NCBI GenBank assembly: GCA_964491785.1
Contig: CAZBGS010000006.1
Span: forward strand, 1 to 64,000
Direction of reading: 5' to 3'
Source of the DNA: RZZS01 sp964491785
GTDB lineage: Bacteria; Pseudomonadota; Alphaproteobacteria; Micavibrionales; Micavibrionaceae
Length of the DNA stretch: 64,000 nt
Below are positions 45,084 to 56,601 of the stretch, piece after piece. The notes beneath the pieces are model-generated. The model searched no databases. It saw only the letters and a program-made list of their open reading frames with translations, and was not told the origin of the DNA. A program made the position numbers and the translations under genes. Positions within the stretch are counted from its first letter, which is position 1. Each line of letters begins with the position of its first letter.

Positions 45084-46025
45084 TCAGTATAATGAGTCCG
45101 CGATTCTTTCCGCTATCTCCGCGGCGTCTTTAAAGGGTGTGTATGACCACGGCTCTTCCAGTTTGCCGCTGAATACTCTTACAGCCCCATGCCTCTTTAG
45201 ATTTTCATGCAGCCTTTCGAATTTGGGCGAGCCTCCCTCAAGCCCGATCATATAAACCGGCTTTCCAGTACTTGCGGCCTCGGATAGCATCGAGGACGAA
45301 TCGGCGGTGACCAGAATGTAATCGGCCCAGCCGAGCAGCCCGAAATAAGGGTTGTCCCCGGTGCCGTCCCAGATATATGCGTCTTTCCCCGCAAGCGCCT
45401 GCTCCAGTATTTTCCTGTTCGCCTCCCCGGTTCGGCGCGAAGCCGTAATCATCAGACCGGCGTCCAGATCCGCGAGCTGCCCGGCAAGCCGCCGCATCAG
45501 GTTCTCTCCCATCCTGTATGCCTTGCTGCTGCCGCCGATGAGAACCGCTACCCTCGGGCTTTTTACGGACGAAAATAAATCGAACTGCTCTCTCGCCTTT
45601 GCCAGTCTTTCAGCCGAAATCCTGTTGGGGGTCGCTTTGGTGACCATCACATTGGCCCCTCTCAGCCGGTCATGCTCTGGCACCGCGACAAGATCGAAGC
45701 AATCGGGGCGAATCCTCGGATCTTGAATCTGCGCCGTATAAGTTTTTCCTCCTGATTTGTTTTTGATGTAACGCGCCGCTGCGACGCTTTTCCTTCCCGA
45801 AGCGATCAGCAAATCCGGCCACGGCGGCTCCAGAGCGGGCGAAAAAGTCCATGCCTGCTCAAGGCCGAGATAAGGCGAAAGCAGGCTCCACGGCCATCTC
45901 AGCCGCACCCGCCTTACAAGCGGATCCACCCCGAGAGCCTCGGCTATACCGATGCACTGGTTCTCGGTACCGGCTATGCCTTCCGTAACGACCCAGCATG
46001 TGATATTGTTTGTCGGCTTACGCAT
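45084..46025 (-). CDS. ELM1/GtrOC1-family protein
   Basis: 313 residues. The fold has the two-domain layout of a glycosyltransferase-like protein: TNNITCWVVTEGIAGTENQCIGIAEALG at the start, then VAVPEHDRLRGANVMVTKATPNRI, VLIGGSSKAYRMGENLMRRLAGQL and YILVTADSSSMLSEAASTGKPVYMIGLEG. These match the mitochondrial fission ELM1 family, common in alphaproteobacteria. The plant relative acts in mitochondrial division, but the bacterial role is unknown. It is upstream of trxB on the same strand, 84 bases apart. Divergent Lrp/AsnC gene lies beyond. Confidence 0.82.
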   Translation of the reverse strand: MRKPTNNITCWVVTEGIAGTENQCIGIAEALGVDPLVRRVRLRWPWSLLSPYLGLEQAWTFSPALEPPWPDLLIASGRKSVAAARYIKNKSGGKTYTAQIQDPRIRPDCFDLVAVPEHDRLRGANVMVTKATPNRISAERLAKAREQFDLFSSVKSPRVAVLIGGSSKAYRMGENLMRRLAGQLADLDAGLMITASRRTGEANRKILEQALAGKDAYIWDGTGDNPYFGLLGWADYILVTADSSSMLSEAASTGKPVYMIGLEGGSPKFERLHENLKRHGAVRVFSGKLEEPWSYTPFKDAAEIAERIADSLY

Positions 46026-46104
46026 TTTTTATAACAGTATTGATTTTGCTGCCCAGCTTATTTATACCGGGCGGCCACAGGCTAACGAAAGAAAATTATA
46101 CTAG

Positions 46105-46572
46105 ATGCGCCGTTCGAAGCTCGACAAAATTGACCGTAAGATCCTGCAGGAATTACAGGAAAACGGTAGAATCACAAATGTTGATCTTGCAAGGAATTCG
46201 GGGATATCCGCTCCGCCATGTCTCCGCCGTGTCCGTGCGCTGGAGGAGAACAGATATATAAGGGGCTATCACGCCGATATCGATCCGGTGCTTCTCGGTT
46301 ACAACGTTTCCGTATTCGCGCAAGTGAAGCTCACAAGCCAGGCGGAAAAAGACCTGAAGGCATTCGAGGAATTCTGCAACAGCCGTCCCATGGTTCGCGA
46401 GTGCTATATGCTGGCCGGCGAGGTGGATTTCATCCTCAAGATCGTCGCCAGGGACTGGGACGATTACCAGCAGTTCCTGACCAACGAACTCGTCTCCGCC
46501 CCCAATGTCACTTCCGTCAAATCTTCCCTCGCCATCAGATCCGCCAAGTTGAAGCCGGGCGTTCCCATATAG
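46105..46572 (+). CDS. Lrp/AsnC family transcriptional regulator
   Basis: 155 residues. The N-terminal HTH reads LDKIDRKILQELQENGRITNVDLARNSGISAPPCLRRVRALEENRYIRGYHADID, the Lrp signature. The C-terminal RAM domain (VSVFAQVKLTSQAEKDLKAFEEFC, VRECYMLAGEVDFILKIVARDWDDYQQF) binds amino acids and oligomerises. The target and ligand are unknown. It is divergent from the ELM1 gene and followed by a convergent EF-hand gene, with a terminator between the two. Confidence 0.95.
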   Translation: MRRSKLDKIDRKILQELQENGRITNVDLARNSGISAPPCLRRVRALEENRYIRGYHADIDPVLLGYNVSVFAQVKLTSQAEKDLKAFEEFCNSRPMVRECYMLAGEVDFILKIVARDWDDYQQFLTNELVSAPNVTSVKSSLAIRSAKLKPGVPI

Positions 46573-46573
46573 G

Positions 46574-46603
46574 CAAAAAAAGACCCGGGAATGCTCCCGG
46601 GTC
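46574..46603 (-). terminator. Terminator between Lrp and EF-hand genes
   Basis: A 9-bp perfect stem GACCCGGGA / TCCCGGGTC with loop ATGC. Read on the minus strand it is followed by T7, so it ends the EF-hand transcript. It lies just past the lrp stop and may stop read-through in the plus direction weakly. Confidence 0.92.
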
Positions 46604-46626
46604 AGTGGCTTTCAAGGCTGTTCCGG

Positions 46627-47016
46627 TTACTGGAACCATCCTCCTCCTTCATCTTCCTGGACTGAGCTACCCGGATTCGTGGTTCTGTAGCTCTGCAGTT
46701 CGCTCTGGGTCAATTGTCCGTCTCCGTCTTCGTCAATATTGTCGAAGACTGTATCGGGGTCATCGATATCAGCAGCGCTAGAGAACTCATTCTGCGTAAC
46801 GGTGCCATCCTGATCCATATCCAGGTCGGTAAAATTCAGTTCACGTTCGATAGCTCGGGCGGTGTCATTCTGCGTTCCTGTGAATCCCGTCGTTCCCGTG
46901 GTCGTCTGATCCTGGGTTTCACCAATTCCGGTGGTAACATCGGGGCTTCCGGCTAAAGCCGGGACTGTCAGCATCGTAAAAGCCGCCAGCGCAAGTAATC
47001 CTTTTGAATTAAACAT
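46627..47016 (-). CDS. Exported EF-hand calcium-binding protein
   Basis: 129 residues. Signal peptide MFNSKGLLALAAFTMLTVPALA. The mature part has a Thr/Gly-rich stretch (TTGTTGFTGTQN) and a pair of canonical EF-hand loops: DMDQDGTVTQNE at 66-77 and DEDGDGQLTQSE at 95-106, each with Asp at 1, 3, 5, Gly at 6 and Glu at 12. This predicts Ca2+ binding in the periplasm or outside the cell. The C-terminus is EEDEGGGWFQ-like and acidic. It has its own terminator and a weak RBS, so is probably monocistronic. Function beyond Ca2+ binding is unknown. Confidence 0.82.
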   Translation of the reverse strand: MFNSKGLLALAAFTMLTVPALAGSPDVTTGIGETQDQTTTGTTGFTGTQNDTARAIERELNFTDLDMDQDGTVTQNEFSSAADIDDPDTVFDNIDEDGDGQLTQSELQSYRTTNPGSSVQEDEGGGWFQ

Positions 47017-47145
47017 CTTTCATCCTCCAGTAGTTGTCTTGTCCACGGGCAAACAAACACTGGAACTTTTTGCGCGTTCCCCGTGCCCGCAAAATGTCAC
47101 ACTGTGGAAGGAAAGTGTCACTAAAGTGGCTATAGCTTAATCAGG

Positions 47146-47619
47146 CTATGCGTATTTGACGGAAAGGATTTCGTAGGTCTTCATTCCCCTTGGCGTTGAC
47201 ACTTCCACAGAATCCCCCGCAGACTTGCCGATCAAAGCTTTGGCAATTGGTGAGGTAATGGAGAATTGCCCCTTGTTGGCATCGGATTCATAGGGGCCTA
47301 CGATCTGGAAAGACATCTCCTCGTCTGTGTCCTCGTCAACGATCGTCACTCTGGCGCCGAACTTTACGGTATCGCCGTTCAGTGTCGAGGGATCGATAAT
47401 TTGCGCTGCAGAAATTATGGACTCAAGCTCGATGATACGGCCTTCGATAAAGGACTGGCGTTCCCTCGCCGCGTGATATTCGGCGTTCTCCGAAAGGTCG
47501 CCATGCTCCCTCGCTTCGGCGATAGCGCTTATCACCGCCGGACGCTCTACGCTTTTAAGGGTTTTCAGTTCCGCTTCAAGCGCATCAAAACCCTGCCTTG
47601 TCATGGGCACTTTGTCCAT
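47146..47619 (-). CDS. greA: Transcription elongation factor GreA
   Basis: 157 residues from ATG 47619, preceded by GGAG 6 bases upstream; the frame's first ATG at 47631 is part of that ribosome site. The coiled-coil hairpin (MTRQGFDALEAELKTLKSVERPAVISAIAEAREHGDLSENAEYHAARERQSF) carries the conserved acidic tip DLSENAEY that is inserted into RNA polymerase to trigger transcript cleavage. The FKBP-like C-terminal domain follows. Downstream of carB on the same strand, as in many alphaproteobacteria, after a terminator-like hairpin. Confidence 0.97.
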   Translation of the reverse strand: MDKVPMTRQGFDALEAELKTLKSVERPAVISAIAEAREHGDLSENAEYHAARERQSFIEGRIIELESIISAAQIIDPSTLNGDTVKFGARVTIVDEDTDEEMSFQIVGPYESDANKGQFSITSPIAKALIGKSAGDSVEVSTPRGMKTYEILSVKYA

Positions 47620-47636
47620 TATCTGCTCCATTTAAA

Positions 47637-47660
47637 AATTAACCCGCCATAAAGGCGGGA
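47637..47660 (-). terminator. Terminator-like hairpin between carB and greA
   Basis: On the minus strand, CCCGCC-TTTAT-GGCGGG is followed by TTAATTTTT. It is 90 bases after the carB stop and ends about 18 bases before the greA start, so it could attenuate read-through into greA. Confidence 0.7.
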
Positions 47661-47749
47661 ACGGCTCATCCTTACAACTTAGATAGACTGCAACCCGTGG
47701 TCAAGTTTAACCGGACAAAGAACTAAGCAATCGATGTCCACCCTGTTGA

Positions 47750-51079
<3,330 letters not shown>

Positions 51080-51116
51080 GTTGAGTAGTTTTATTTTCCC
51101 AAATGAAGTCTGCTCT

Positions 51117-51200
51117 GTTCCCAGCGCTTTCGAGAAGGCCGGGGCCAGGTTTTCTGTGAACCTGAATCGCGCAATTAACGTTTTTTCCAGAAAGGGTATT
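51117..51200 (-). pseudogene. Remnant of a GxxExxY-family gene
   Basis: The minus-strand frame reads LSGKNVNCAIQVHRKPGPGLLESAG. GxxExxY proteins typically begin LTGKxIGxAIEVHRxLGPGLLESxYE, so 20 of these positions fit, but the protein then runs into unrelated residues (NRADFIWENK) and stops at 51063. It lies in the 355-base gap between carB and pgi. The rest of the gap is AT-rich and probably holds the promoters for carB and pgi. Confidence 0.5.
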
Positions 51201-51434
51201 CAAGTCTTCTGTGCCGGTCTCCGGGCTGTCTGCGGTTCGAATATTTCCGTACATGACTTTCTCGGTAAAAATTCAATATACCGAGAACAAGGGGATAAAC
51301 GAACCGGCCCGAAAATACAACATAATAATAGTACTGACTTGTCGCGGGCTCCGCGTAATGCGCATACCATAATCCCTATTGATTTTCCTTAAAGTAGTTA
51401 TTAACCTCCAGTTTTTGCATTACGGAGAGATAAT

Positions 51435-53039
51435 ATGTCTGAATTAACCGAATCCCCCGAATGGAAAGCATTGGCTGAGCATCAGCGGGAAATGTCGAAA
51501 GTTCATTTACGCGATTTGTTCGATGTTGCGTCCAATCCTGATCGTTTTAACAAATTTAGCTTGAAACTTGAGGAATGTGGCCTGCTATTGGATTATTCAA
51601 AAAATCATCTGACCGAAAAAACCAGGGGACTTTTAATGAATTTGGCTCGTGCCCGGGGTGTCGAGGAAATGCGGGATAGGATGTTTCGCGGAGATAAAAT
51701 CAATGTGACGGAAAATCGCGCGGTACTGCACACGGCTCTTCGACGACCGGCATCAGATAGTCTGGTGGTCGAAGGCGAGGGCGATGTTATTCCATATGTC
51801 CATGAATGTCTTAATAAAATCAAAGAATTTAGCGGCAAGGTGCGCAGCGGCGAGTGGGAAGGATACACGGGTCGCAGAATCTCCGATGTAGTCAATATCG
51901 GTATAGGTGGCTCGGACTTGGGCCCGGTTTTTGTCTGTGAGGCGCTGGATCCGTTTTCGGACAGAAGCGTTAATGTCCATTTCGTCTCGAACGTGGATGG
52001 AACGCACATATCCAAAACTCTTCGAGATCTCGATCCTGAAACGACTTTGTTCATTATTACTTCCAAAACCTTCACAACTCAGGAAACGATTACCAATGCG
52101 AATGTAGCCAAAAATTGGCTGTTGGAAAAAGCCAATGATCCTGAAGCGGTCGCAAAACATTTTGTTGCTGTTTCAACGAATACCGAAGCCGTTAAAAGCT
52201 TTGGAATTGACGTTGAAAACATGTTTACCTTCCGTGACTGGGTGGGCGGTCGCTACTCCCTCTGGTCTCCAGTGGGGCTGCCGATCTGCATGAAAGTCGG
52301 CTTTGACAATTTCAGCAAACTTCTGGAGGGCGCCCATGCGATGGATCGCCATTTCCTCGAAGCTCCTCTGGAAAAGAACATGCCTGTAATAATGGCTATG
52401 CTTGATGTCTGGTATAACAATTTTTGGGGATATGGCGAGCATGCGATTCTTCCCTATGATCAGAACATGCACCGTTATCCCGCTTACCTGCAGCAGGCGC
52501 ACATGGAATCCTGCGGCAAAAACGTCGGATGTGATGGAAAACCCGTGGACTACGCCACCGGACAGGTGATTTTCGGCGAAGCAGGAACCAACGGCCAGCA
52601 TTCTTTCTACCAGCTTTTCCATCAGGGTCGGGTCATTCCTGCAACCTTCATTGCGCCAAGAAATACTCTATGCGGAAGAGACGATCAGCACAAAATCCTT
52701 CTCGCCAACTTCCTTGCGCAGCCTCAGGCTCTAATGAGAGGCCTTACTCTTGAAGAAGCAAAAGGAAACGCCTTCAGGGCATTTGAAGGAAACAGGCCAA
52801 GCAACTCTATCTTAGTGGAAAAAATAGATCCATTTACGCTAGGGGCGATGGTGGCCGCCGAAGAACACCGTATCTTTACTCAGAGCGTCGTCTGGAACAT
52901 TTACGCTTTTGATCAGTGGGGTGTTGAACTCGGTAAAAAACTGGCAAACGGAATTCTTGAGGATTGGAACAAGCCGGTCTCAGAAGGTCTTGATAGCTCA
53001 ACCCAGGGACTTCTAGACCATATCAAATACGGACTTTAA
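51435..53039 (+). CDS. pgi: Glucose-6-phosphate isomerase
   Basis: 534 residues. It interconverts glucose-6-phosphate and fructose-6-phosphate. The signature FTFRDWVGGRYSLWSPVGL is at about residues 258-276, FDQWGVELGKKLA near 495-507, and the active-site lysine and histidine regions (GEAGTNGQHSFYQLFHQG) are intact. A GGAGAG lies just before the start. Codon use is more AT-rich than in the flanking carB and carA (for example TTA, ATT and GAT are frequent), suggesting a different history. It is on the opposite strand to both car genes, and a 12-bp hairpin follows the stop. Confidence 0.97.
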   Translation: MSELTESPEWKALAEHQREMSKVHLRDLFDVASNPDRFNKFSLKLEECGLLLDYSKNHLTEKTRGLLMNLARARGVEEMRDRMFRGDKINVTENRAVLHTALRRPASDSLVVEGEGDVIPYVHECLNKIKEFSGKVRSGEWEGYTGRRISDVVNIGIGGSDLGPVFVCEALDPFSDRSVNVHFVSNVDGTHISKTLRDLDPETTLFIITSKTFTTQETITNANVAKNWLLEKANDPEAVAKHFVAVSTNTEAVKSFGIDVENMFTFRDWVGGRYSLWSPVGLPICMKVGFDNFSKLLEGAHAMDRHFLEAPLEKNMPVIMAMLDVWYNNFWGYGEHAILPYDQNMHRYPAYLQQAHMESCGKNVGCDGKPVDYATGQVIFGEAGTNGQHSFYQLFHQGRVIPATFIAPRNTLCGRDDQHKILLANFLAQPQALMRGLTLEEAKGNAFRAFEGNRPSNSILVEKIDPFTLGAMVAAEEHRIFTQSVVWNIYAFDQWGVELGKKLANGILEDWNKPVSEGLDSSTQGLLDHIKYGL

Positions 53040-53054
53040 ATACCTTGACCAAGC

Positions 53055-53084
53055 AAGGAATATCCGTGAGAGCGGATATTCCTT
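53055..53084. terminator. 12-bp hairpin between pgi and the carbonic anhydrase-like gene
   Basis: AAGGAATATCCG (53055-53066) and CGGATATTCCTT (53073-53084) form a perfect stem with loop TGAGAG between two convergent genes. It has no T-tract, so it is a weak bidirectional 3' structure rather than a classical terminator. Confidence 0.6.
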
Positions 53085-53094
53085 CGGTGCGGAC

Positions 53095-53790
53095 TCATTT
53101 CCTCATCTGTGACGCCTTCTGGGTAACTCCCGTGTACTCATGATTGGTTACTTTTAAGGAAATTATCTCGAACATCTCTGTTTCATGATTATACGCATAA
53201 AGCCGATCCTCTTCCGGATGGTAATACCAGGCGTTGAGCGTGAGTTCTCCGCGCTTTACCGCCTGATAGACGACAGGATAGGTAAGCAGGTTCCTGACGC
53301 TCTGCAATACCGTCTGATGCAGTATTTCCCTGCGAATTAGCTGATTGTGCAGGCTGTTGTGTTTGTTATATGCGCGCTCGATCGCATTATGAGCGATTTC
53401 CAGCCAGCCGGAAAGCGCTTCGTTTTTAACTCCCACCATCATGTAGTCGAGACATTTCGAGGCGGTATTTCCCAGAACGATAAGATTCCTTATTTTTTCA
53501 TGATTTACGGCATATTCGAGCTTGGCAAGCAGTCCGTAAGGATCCATTGAGCGCTTCGAGTCGTAAGGAGCCACAAGTGCCGCCACCTCGGTGTGCACCA
53601 ATACTTCGCCGGGATTGAACTCAAAAATTCTTTCCGGGCCCGGACAGCTTTCGAAGCAGCTAATTATCAAAGTATGTGTGCGTCTTTTGTTGTCAGATAA
53701 CGCTGCTGCGGCTTTCTGCGAATACTTTTTGTTTCGCCTGATACGCATTTGTTCAAGATAGCCAGCGATAAGGCGCTGCCTTTCAGGCAT
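53095..53790 (-). CDS. Catalytically degenerate beta-carbonic anhydrase-like protein
   Basis: 231 residues. The beta-carbonic anhydrase fold is recognisable: LIISCFESCPGPERIFEFNPGEVLVHTEVAALV where the family has CxDSRxxPxxIF, then LAKLEYAVNHEKIRNLIVLGNTASKCLDYM where it has SLEYAVxxLxVxxIVVLGHxxCGG, and later SVRNLLTYPVVYQAVKRGELTLNAWYYHPEEDRLYAY. The zinc and catalytic residues are altered: Cys45 kept, Asp to Glu47, Arg to Cys49, His to Asn108, and Cys to Ser111 (Cys113 is two residues out of register). Hydration of CO2 is therefore unlikely. It lies between pgi and carA, whose enzyme uses bicarbonate. Confidence 0.7.
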   Translation of the reverse strand: MPERQRLIAGYLEQMRIRRNKKYSQKAAAALSDNKRRTHTLIISCFESCPGPERIFEFNPGEVLVHTEVAALVAPYDSKRSMDPYGLLAKLEYAVNHEKIRNLIVLGNTASKCLDYMMVGVKNEALSGWLEIAHNAIERAYNKHNSLHNQLIRREILHQTVLQSVRNLLTYPVVYQAVKRGELTLNAWYYHPEEDRLYAYNHETEMFEIISLKVTNHEYTGVTQKASQMRK

Positions 53791-53923
53791 ATCTCCCCCT
53801 GTTTAATTAAGCATATTCTTATAGAAAAGCGGCTGGCAGTCAAGAAAAACCGCAGGTTGTTTACTAAGTTTTCTGTATAAGTATCTGTACTGGCTAATTA
53901 AATAAGAATCGCCGGAAAATATC

Positions 53924-55114
53924 TCAAGCCAAAACAGCTTTTTTATTTACTGCATGAGCTTTTATATTTTCTATAAATTCTTCAAAAAGGTAATAACTGT
54001 CCTGAGGGCCAGGAGATGCCTCCGGATGATATTGCACTGAAAACACGGGCTTGCCGTTTATTCTTAATCCTTCGTTTGAATTGTCGAATAGAGATATGTG
54101 AGTTTCTTCAATATTTTCGGGAAGGCTCCCCGCAACAACCTTGAAGCCGTGATTTTGCGAGGTGATCTCGACTTTGCCACTGATAAGGTTTTTGACCGGG
54201 TGGTTCGCGCCCCTGTGCCCGAGATGCATTTTTTCCGTCCGTCCGCCGAGAGCTATGGCCAGCATCTGGTGCCCGAGACAGATCCCGAATACCGGCAGCC
54301 CTGTCTCCAGAAGTTTTCTGATCGTTGGCACTGCATACTTGCCTGTCTCGGCAGGATCTCCGGGGCCGTTGGAAAGCAGAATACCATCGGGATTCATTCC
54401 CAGGATGTCTTCGGCATCGCTGTCGCCAGGAACCACGGTGATCCTGCATCCCGTGCTAGCCAGAGAGCGCAGGATGTTGCGCTTTACCCCGAAATCCATG
54501 ACCACCACATGTAAATCCGCTGCCTCACTCACCCCGTATCCGCCCGGCATTTCCCATCTGGCCTGATCCCAGTTATAACTTTGTCTGCAGCAAACGTCTT
54601 TCGCAAGATCAAGCCCTTCAAGCCCAGGCCATTCCCTGGCCATGGCGGCAAGCTTCTCAATATCGAACTCGCCCTTGCTGTTATGGCATATAACGCCTTT
54701 GGGCGCGCCGTGGTCGCGGATCCGCCGTGTCAGCGCCCGTGTATCTACCCCGCAAATCCCCGGCAGGTCGTGACTCTTTAGCCATTCGTCCAGATGCTGG
54801 TTCGCCCTCCAGTTCGAGGGCATGGTCACGTTTTCCCTTATAACCAGGCCATTGGCCGCAGGGTTGATCGCTTCGATATCCTCCGGATTGGTGCCGGTGT
54901 TCCCGATATGGGGGAATGTGAAGGTGATAATCTGTCCGGCATAGCTCGGGTCGGTCATGATTTCCTGATAGCCCGTCATGGACGTATTGAAACAAACCTC
55001 GCCAACCCTTGTGGTTTCTGCGCCGATTCCGTATCCCCGTAAAACGCTGCCGTCTTCAAGAACCAGTACGGCTGTCGCTTTTTTTGATTTTTTGTTGCTG
55101 GAAATGTTCTGCAT
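53924..55114 (-). CDS. carA: Carbamoyl-phosphate synthase small subunit
   Basis: 396 residues. CarA is the glutaminase that feeds ammonia to CarB. The class I glutamine amidotransferase nucleophile is in PVFGICLGHQMLAIALGG (Cys about 277), with HPEASPGPQDSYYLF holding the His and Glu of the triad. The N-terminal domain starts ATAVLVLEDGSVLRGYGIGAE. It is in the same orientation as carB but separated from it by 2.8 kb. It is divergent from the YqeY gene, sharing an 80-base promoter gap with a small hairpin CCAGTTAAGACTGG. Confidence 0.97.
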   Translation of the reverse strand: MQNISSNKKSKKATAVLVLEDGSVLRGYGIGAETTRVGEVCFNTSMTGYQEIMTDPSYAGQIITFTFPHIGNTGTNPEDIEAINPAANGLVIRENVTMPSNWRANQHLDEWLKSHDLPGICGVDTRALTRRIRDHGAPKGVICHNSKGEFDIEKLAAMAREWPGLEGLDLAKDVCCRQSYNWDQARWEMPGGYGVSEAADLHVVVMDFGVKRNILRSLASTGCRITVVPGDSDAEDILGMNPDGILLSNGPGDPAETGKYAVPTIRKLLETGLPVFGICLGHQMLAIALGGRTEKMHLGHRGANHPVKNLISGKVEITSQNHGFKVVAGSLPENIEETHISLFDNSNEGLRINGKPVFSVQYHPEASPGPQDSYYLFEEFIENIKAHAVNKKAVLA

Positions 55115-55194
55115 GGAAAGTAAAATAAATCCCAGTTAAGACTGGAAAAGAGTTAGTAACGCTAATTGGCGTTTTATGGAAGGAAAAAATAACA

Positions 55195-55656
55195 ATGGAC
55201 AAGCGCACCGAATTTAATGCCGCCCTCAAGACAGCGATGAAACAAAGGGATCAGATCACGGTTTCGACCGTACGCCTCATTCTTGCCGCCCTGAAAGACC
55301 GCGATATCGCCGCCCGTACGCAAGGCAAGGCGGACGGCATTACCGAACCGGAAATTCTTTCGATGCTTCAGGGCATGATCAAGCAGCGCCAGGAATCTGC
55401 CGAAACTTACGGCAACGCAGGCCGGCTCGATCTCGCCGAAAGGGAAAAGGCCGAAATCAGGATCATAGAAGGCTTCCTGCCTCGCCAGATGGATGAAGAT
55501 GAATTGCGCGCGGCCATTGATTCGATTGTCGCCGATACCGGCGCTGCCAGCATCAAGGACATGGGCAAGGTGATGACCGAAGTCAAAACGCGCTACGCAG
55601 GGCAGGCCGACATGGCCAGAGCGGGCGCTATCGTCAAGGAAAAGCTTTCCGCCTGA
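55195..55656 (+). CDS. GatB/YqeY domain protein
   Basis: 153 residues, helical. The YqeY pattern is clear: RTEFNAALKTAMKQRDQITVSTVRLILAALKDRDIAARTQGKADGITEPEILSMLQGMIKQRQESAETYGNAGRLDLAEREKAEIRIIEGFLPRQM. These small proteins resemble the tRNA-binding tail of the amidotransferase subunit GatB. Function uncertain. The order carA / yqeY / dnaG / rpoD is typical of alphaproteobacteria and is kept here, apart from the hypothetical gene at 55800. Confidence 0.93.
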   Translation: MDKRTEFNAALKTAMKQRDQITVSTVRLILAALKDRDIAARTQGKADGITEPEILSMLQGMIKQRQESAETYGNAGRLDLAEREKAEIRIIEGFLPRQMDEDELRAAIDSIVADTGAASIKDMGKVMTEVKTRYAGQADMARAGAIVKEKLSA

Positions 55657-55751
55657 CGTCTGCCGACACTCGACCGGGCCCCGGCCTTGGTGGACGGGGC
55701 GGCGTTGTGTCGTTTTCGCGGTCGGCTGTATTGCTCCCTCGCCAATTCCCA

Positions 55752-55777
55752 ATAAAAAAGGCGCCCTGCGGGCGCCT
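55752..55777 (-). terminator. Rho-independent terminator for the 55800-56150 gene
   Basis: Read on the minus strand, AGGCGCCC-GCA-GGGCGCCT is followed by T6 and ATT. It ends the convergent minus-strand gene and may also stop YqeY read-through. Confidence 0.92.
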
Positions 55778-55799
55778 GAAACTTGGAAGGATTAAAGCA

Positions 55800-56150
55800 T
55801 TACGCAGCGTGTGCTGCGGCTACCCGTGTCTGGAGGGTTGCCTCGATCGCATAAAAGCAACCGTTATTGCGAAGAAACACGTTTGCCGCATTTTGAGAAG
55901 AAGGGATTCTTTCATCGATCATTGAAAAAGTATCCACTCCCGGACGCGGAACCCAGATTGCCAGCTGGCTTTCGGCTGTGCGCACCGCGCAGGACGCCGC
56001 AAGACGGATCATTGCTTCGTAAAGCTCGAACAATTCACATTTCTTGGCATATTCAAGGGAAATTACGTCGGTCACGTGTACGAAATGAACAGGATCGCTG
56101 TCCGGGTCTAAATGATATACTGGCAACAATGACAGTTGCGAGGGTTGCAT
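55800..56150 (-). CDS. Hypothetical cytoplasmic protein, 116 residues
   Basis: Begins MQPSQLSLLPVYHLDPDSDPVHFVHVTDVISLEYAKKCELFELYEAMIRLAASCAVRTAESQLAIWVPRPGVD. GGGAGAAC lies about 6 bases upstream of the ATG and a strong terminator follows, so it is probably a real gene. No signal peptide or membrane span. Alternating strand and helix, four cysteines scattered without an obvious pattern. Not recognised. It interrupts the usual yqeY-dnaG spacing. Confidence 0.6.
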   Translation of the reverse strand: MQPSQLSLLPVYHLDPDSDPVHFVHVTDVISLEYAKKCELFELYEAMIRLAASCAVRTAESQLAIWVPRPGVDTFSMIDERIPSSQNAANVFLRNNGCFYAIEATLQTRVAAAHAA

Positions 56151-56373
56151 AGAAGTTCTCCCGTGCGGAAATTATTAATAAATTATTTACGAATAGTAGA
56201 AGTCTATCAGAAAATAAGTTATCATGCAACTACAAAACGATACCAAGTATAGACTTTTATTTTTCCAAAGTAAAACCAAAATTTTATTTAAAGAATACCA
56301 TTGTATTTACATAAACTAACAACACGTATCAGGTGTTGACTTGGCCGCAAGCCCGAAAAAACCAAAGTTTAGT

Positions 56374-56410
56374 TTGGGAAAATCCCAAGCGTACCGCGAA
56401 TCAGTATAAT
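56374..56410 (+). promoter_or_regulatory. Palindrome and consensus -10 upstream of dnaG-rpoD
   Basis: TTGGGA-AAA-TCCCAA (56374-56388) is a perfect inverted repeat 17 bases before a consensus TATAAT (56405-56410), so a protein binding the palindrome would overlap the -35 region. The 450-base gap 56151-56601 is otherwise AT-rich and without credible coding frames. The long untranslated leader of about 185 bases leading to dnaG is notable. Confidence 0.45.
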
Positions 56411-56601
56411 ATGATTTTCTAATGTATAGAAAAATCAAAGCAGAATTGCTCATTTTATACTGGTTACGCTCGTTTATGTTATGTATAACTAAAATTATTT
56501 ACTTCAAGGGTGAGATATAATCGTAAAATATGTGAAGATTATACAATGTCCAGACGCTGCTTGGTGTCGCATTCCGTCTCCGGATTTGCTAAACAGAACG
56601 A

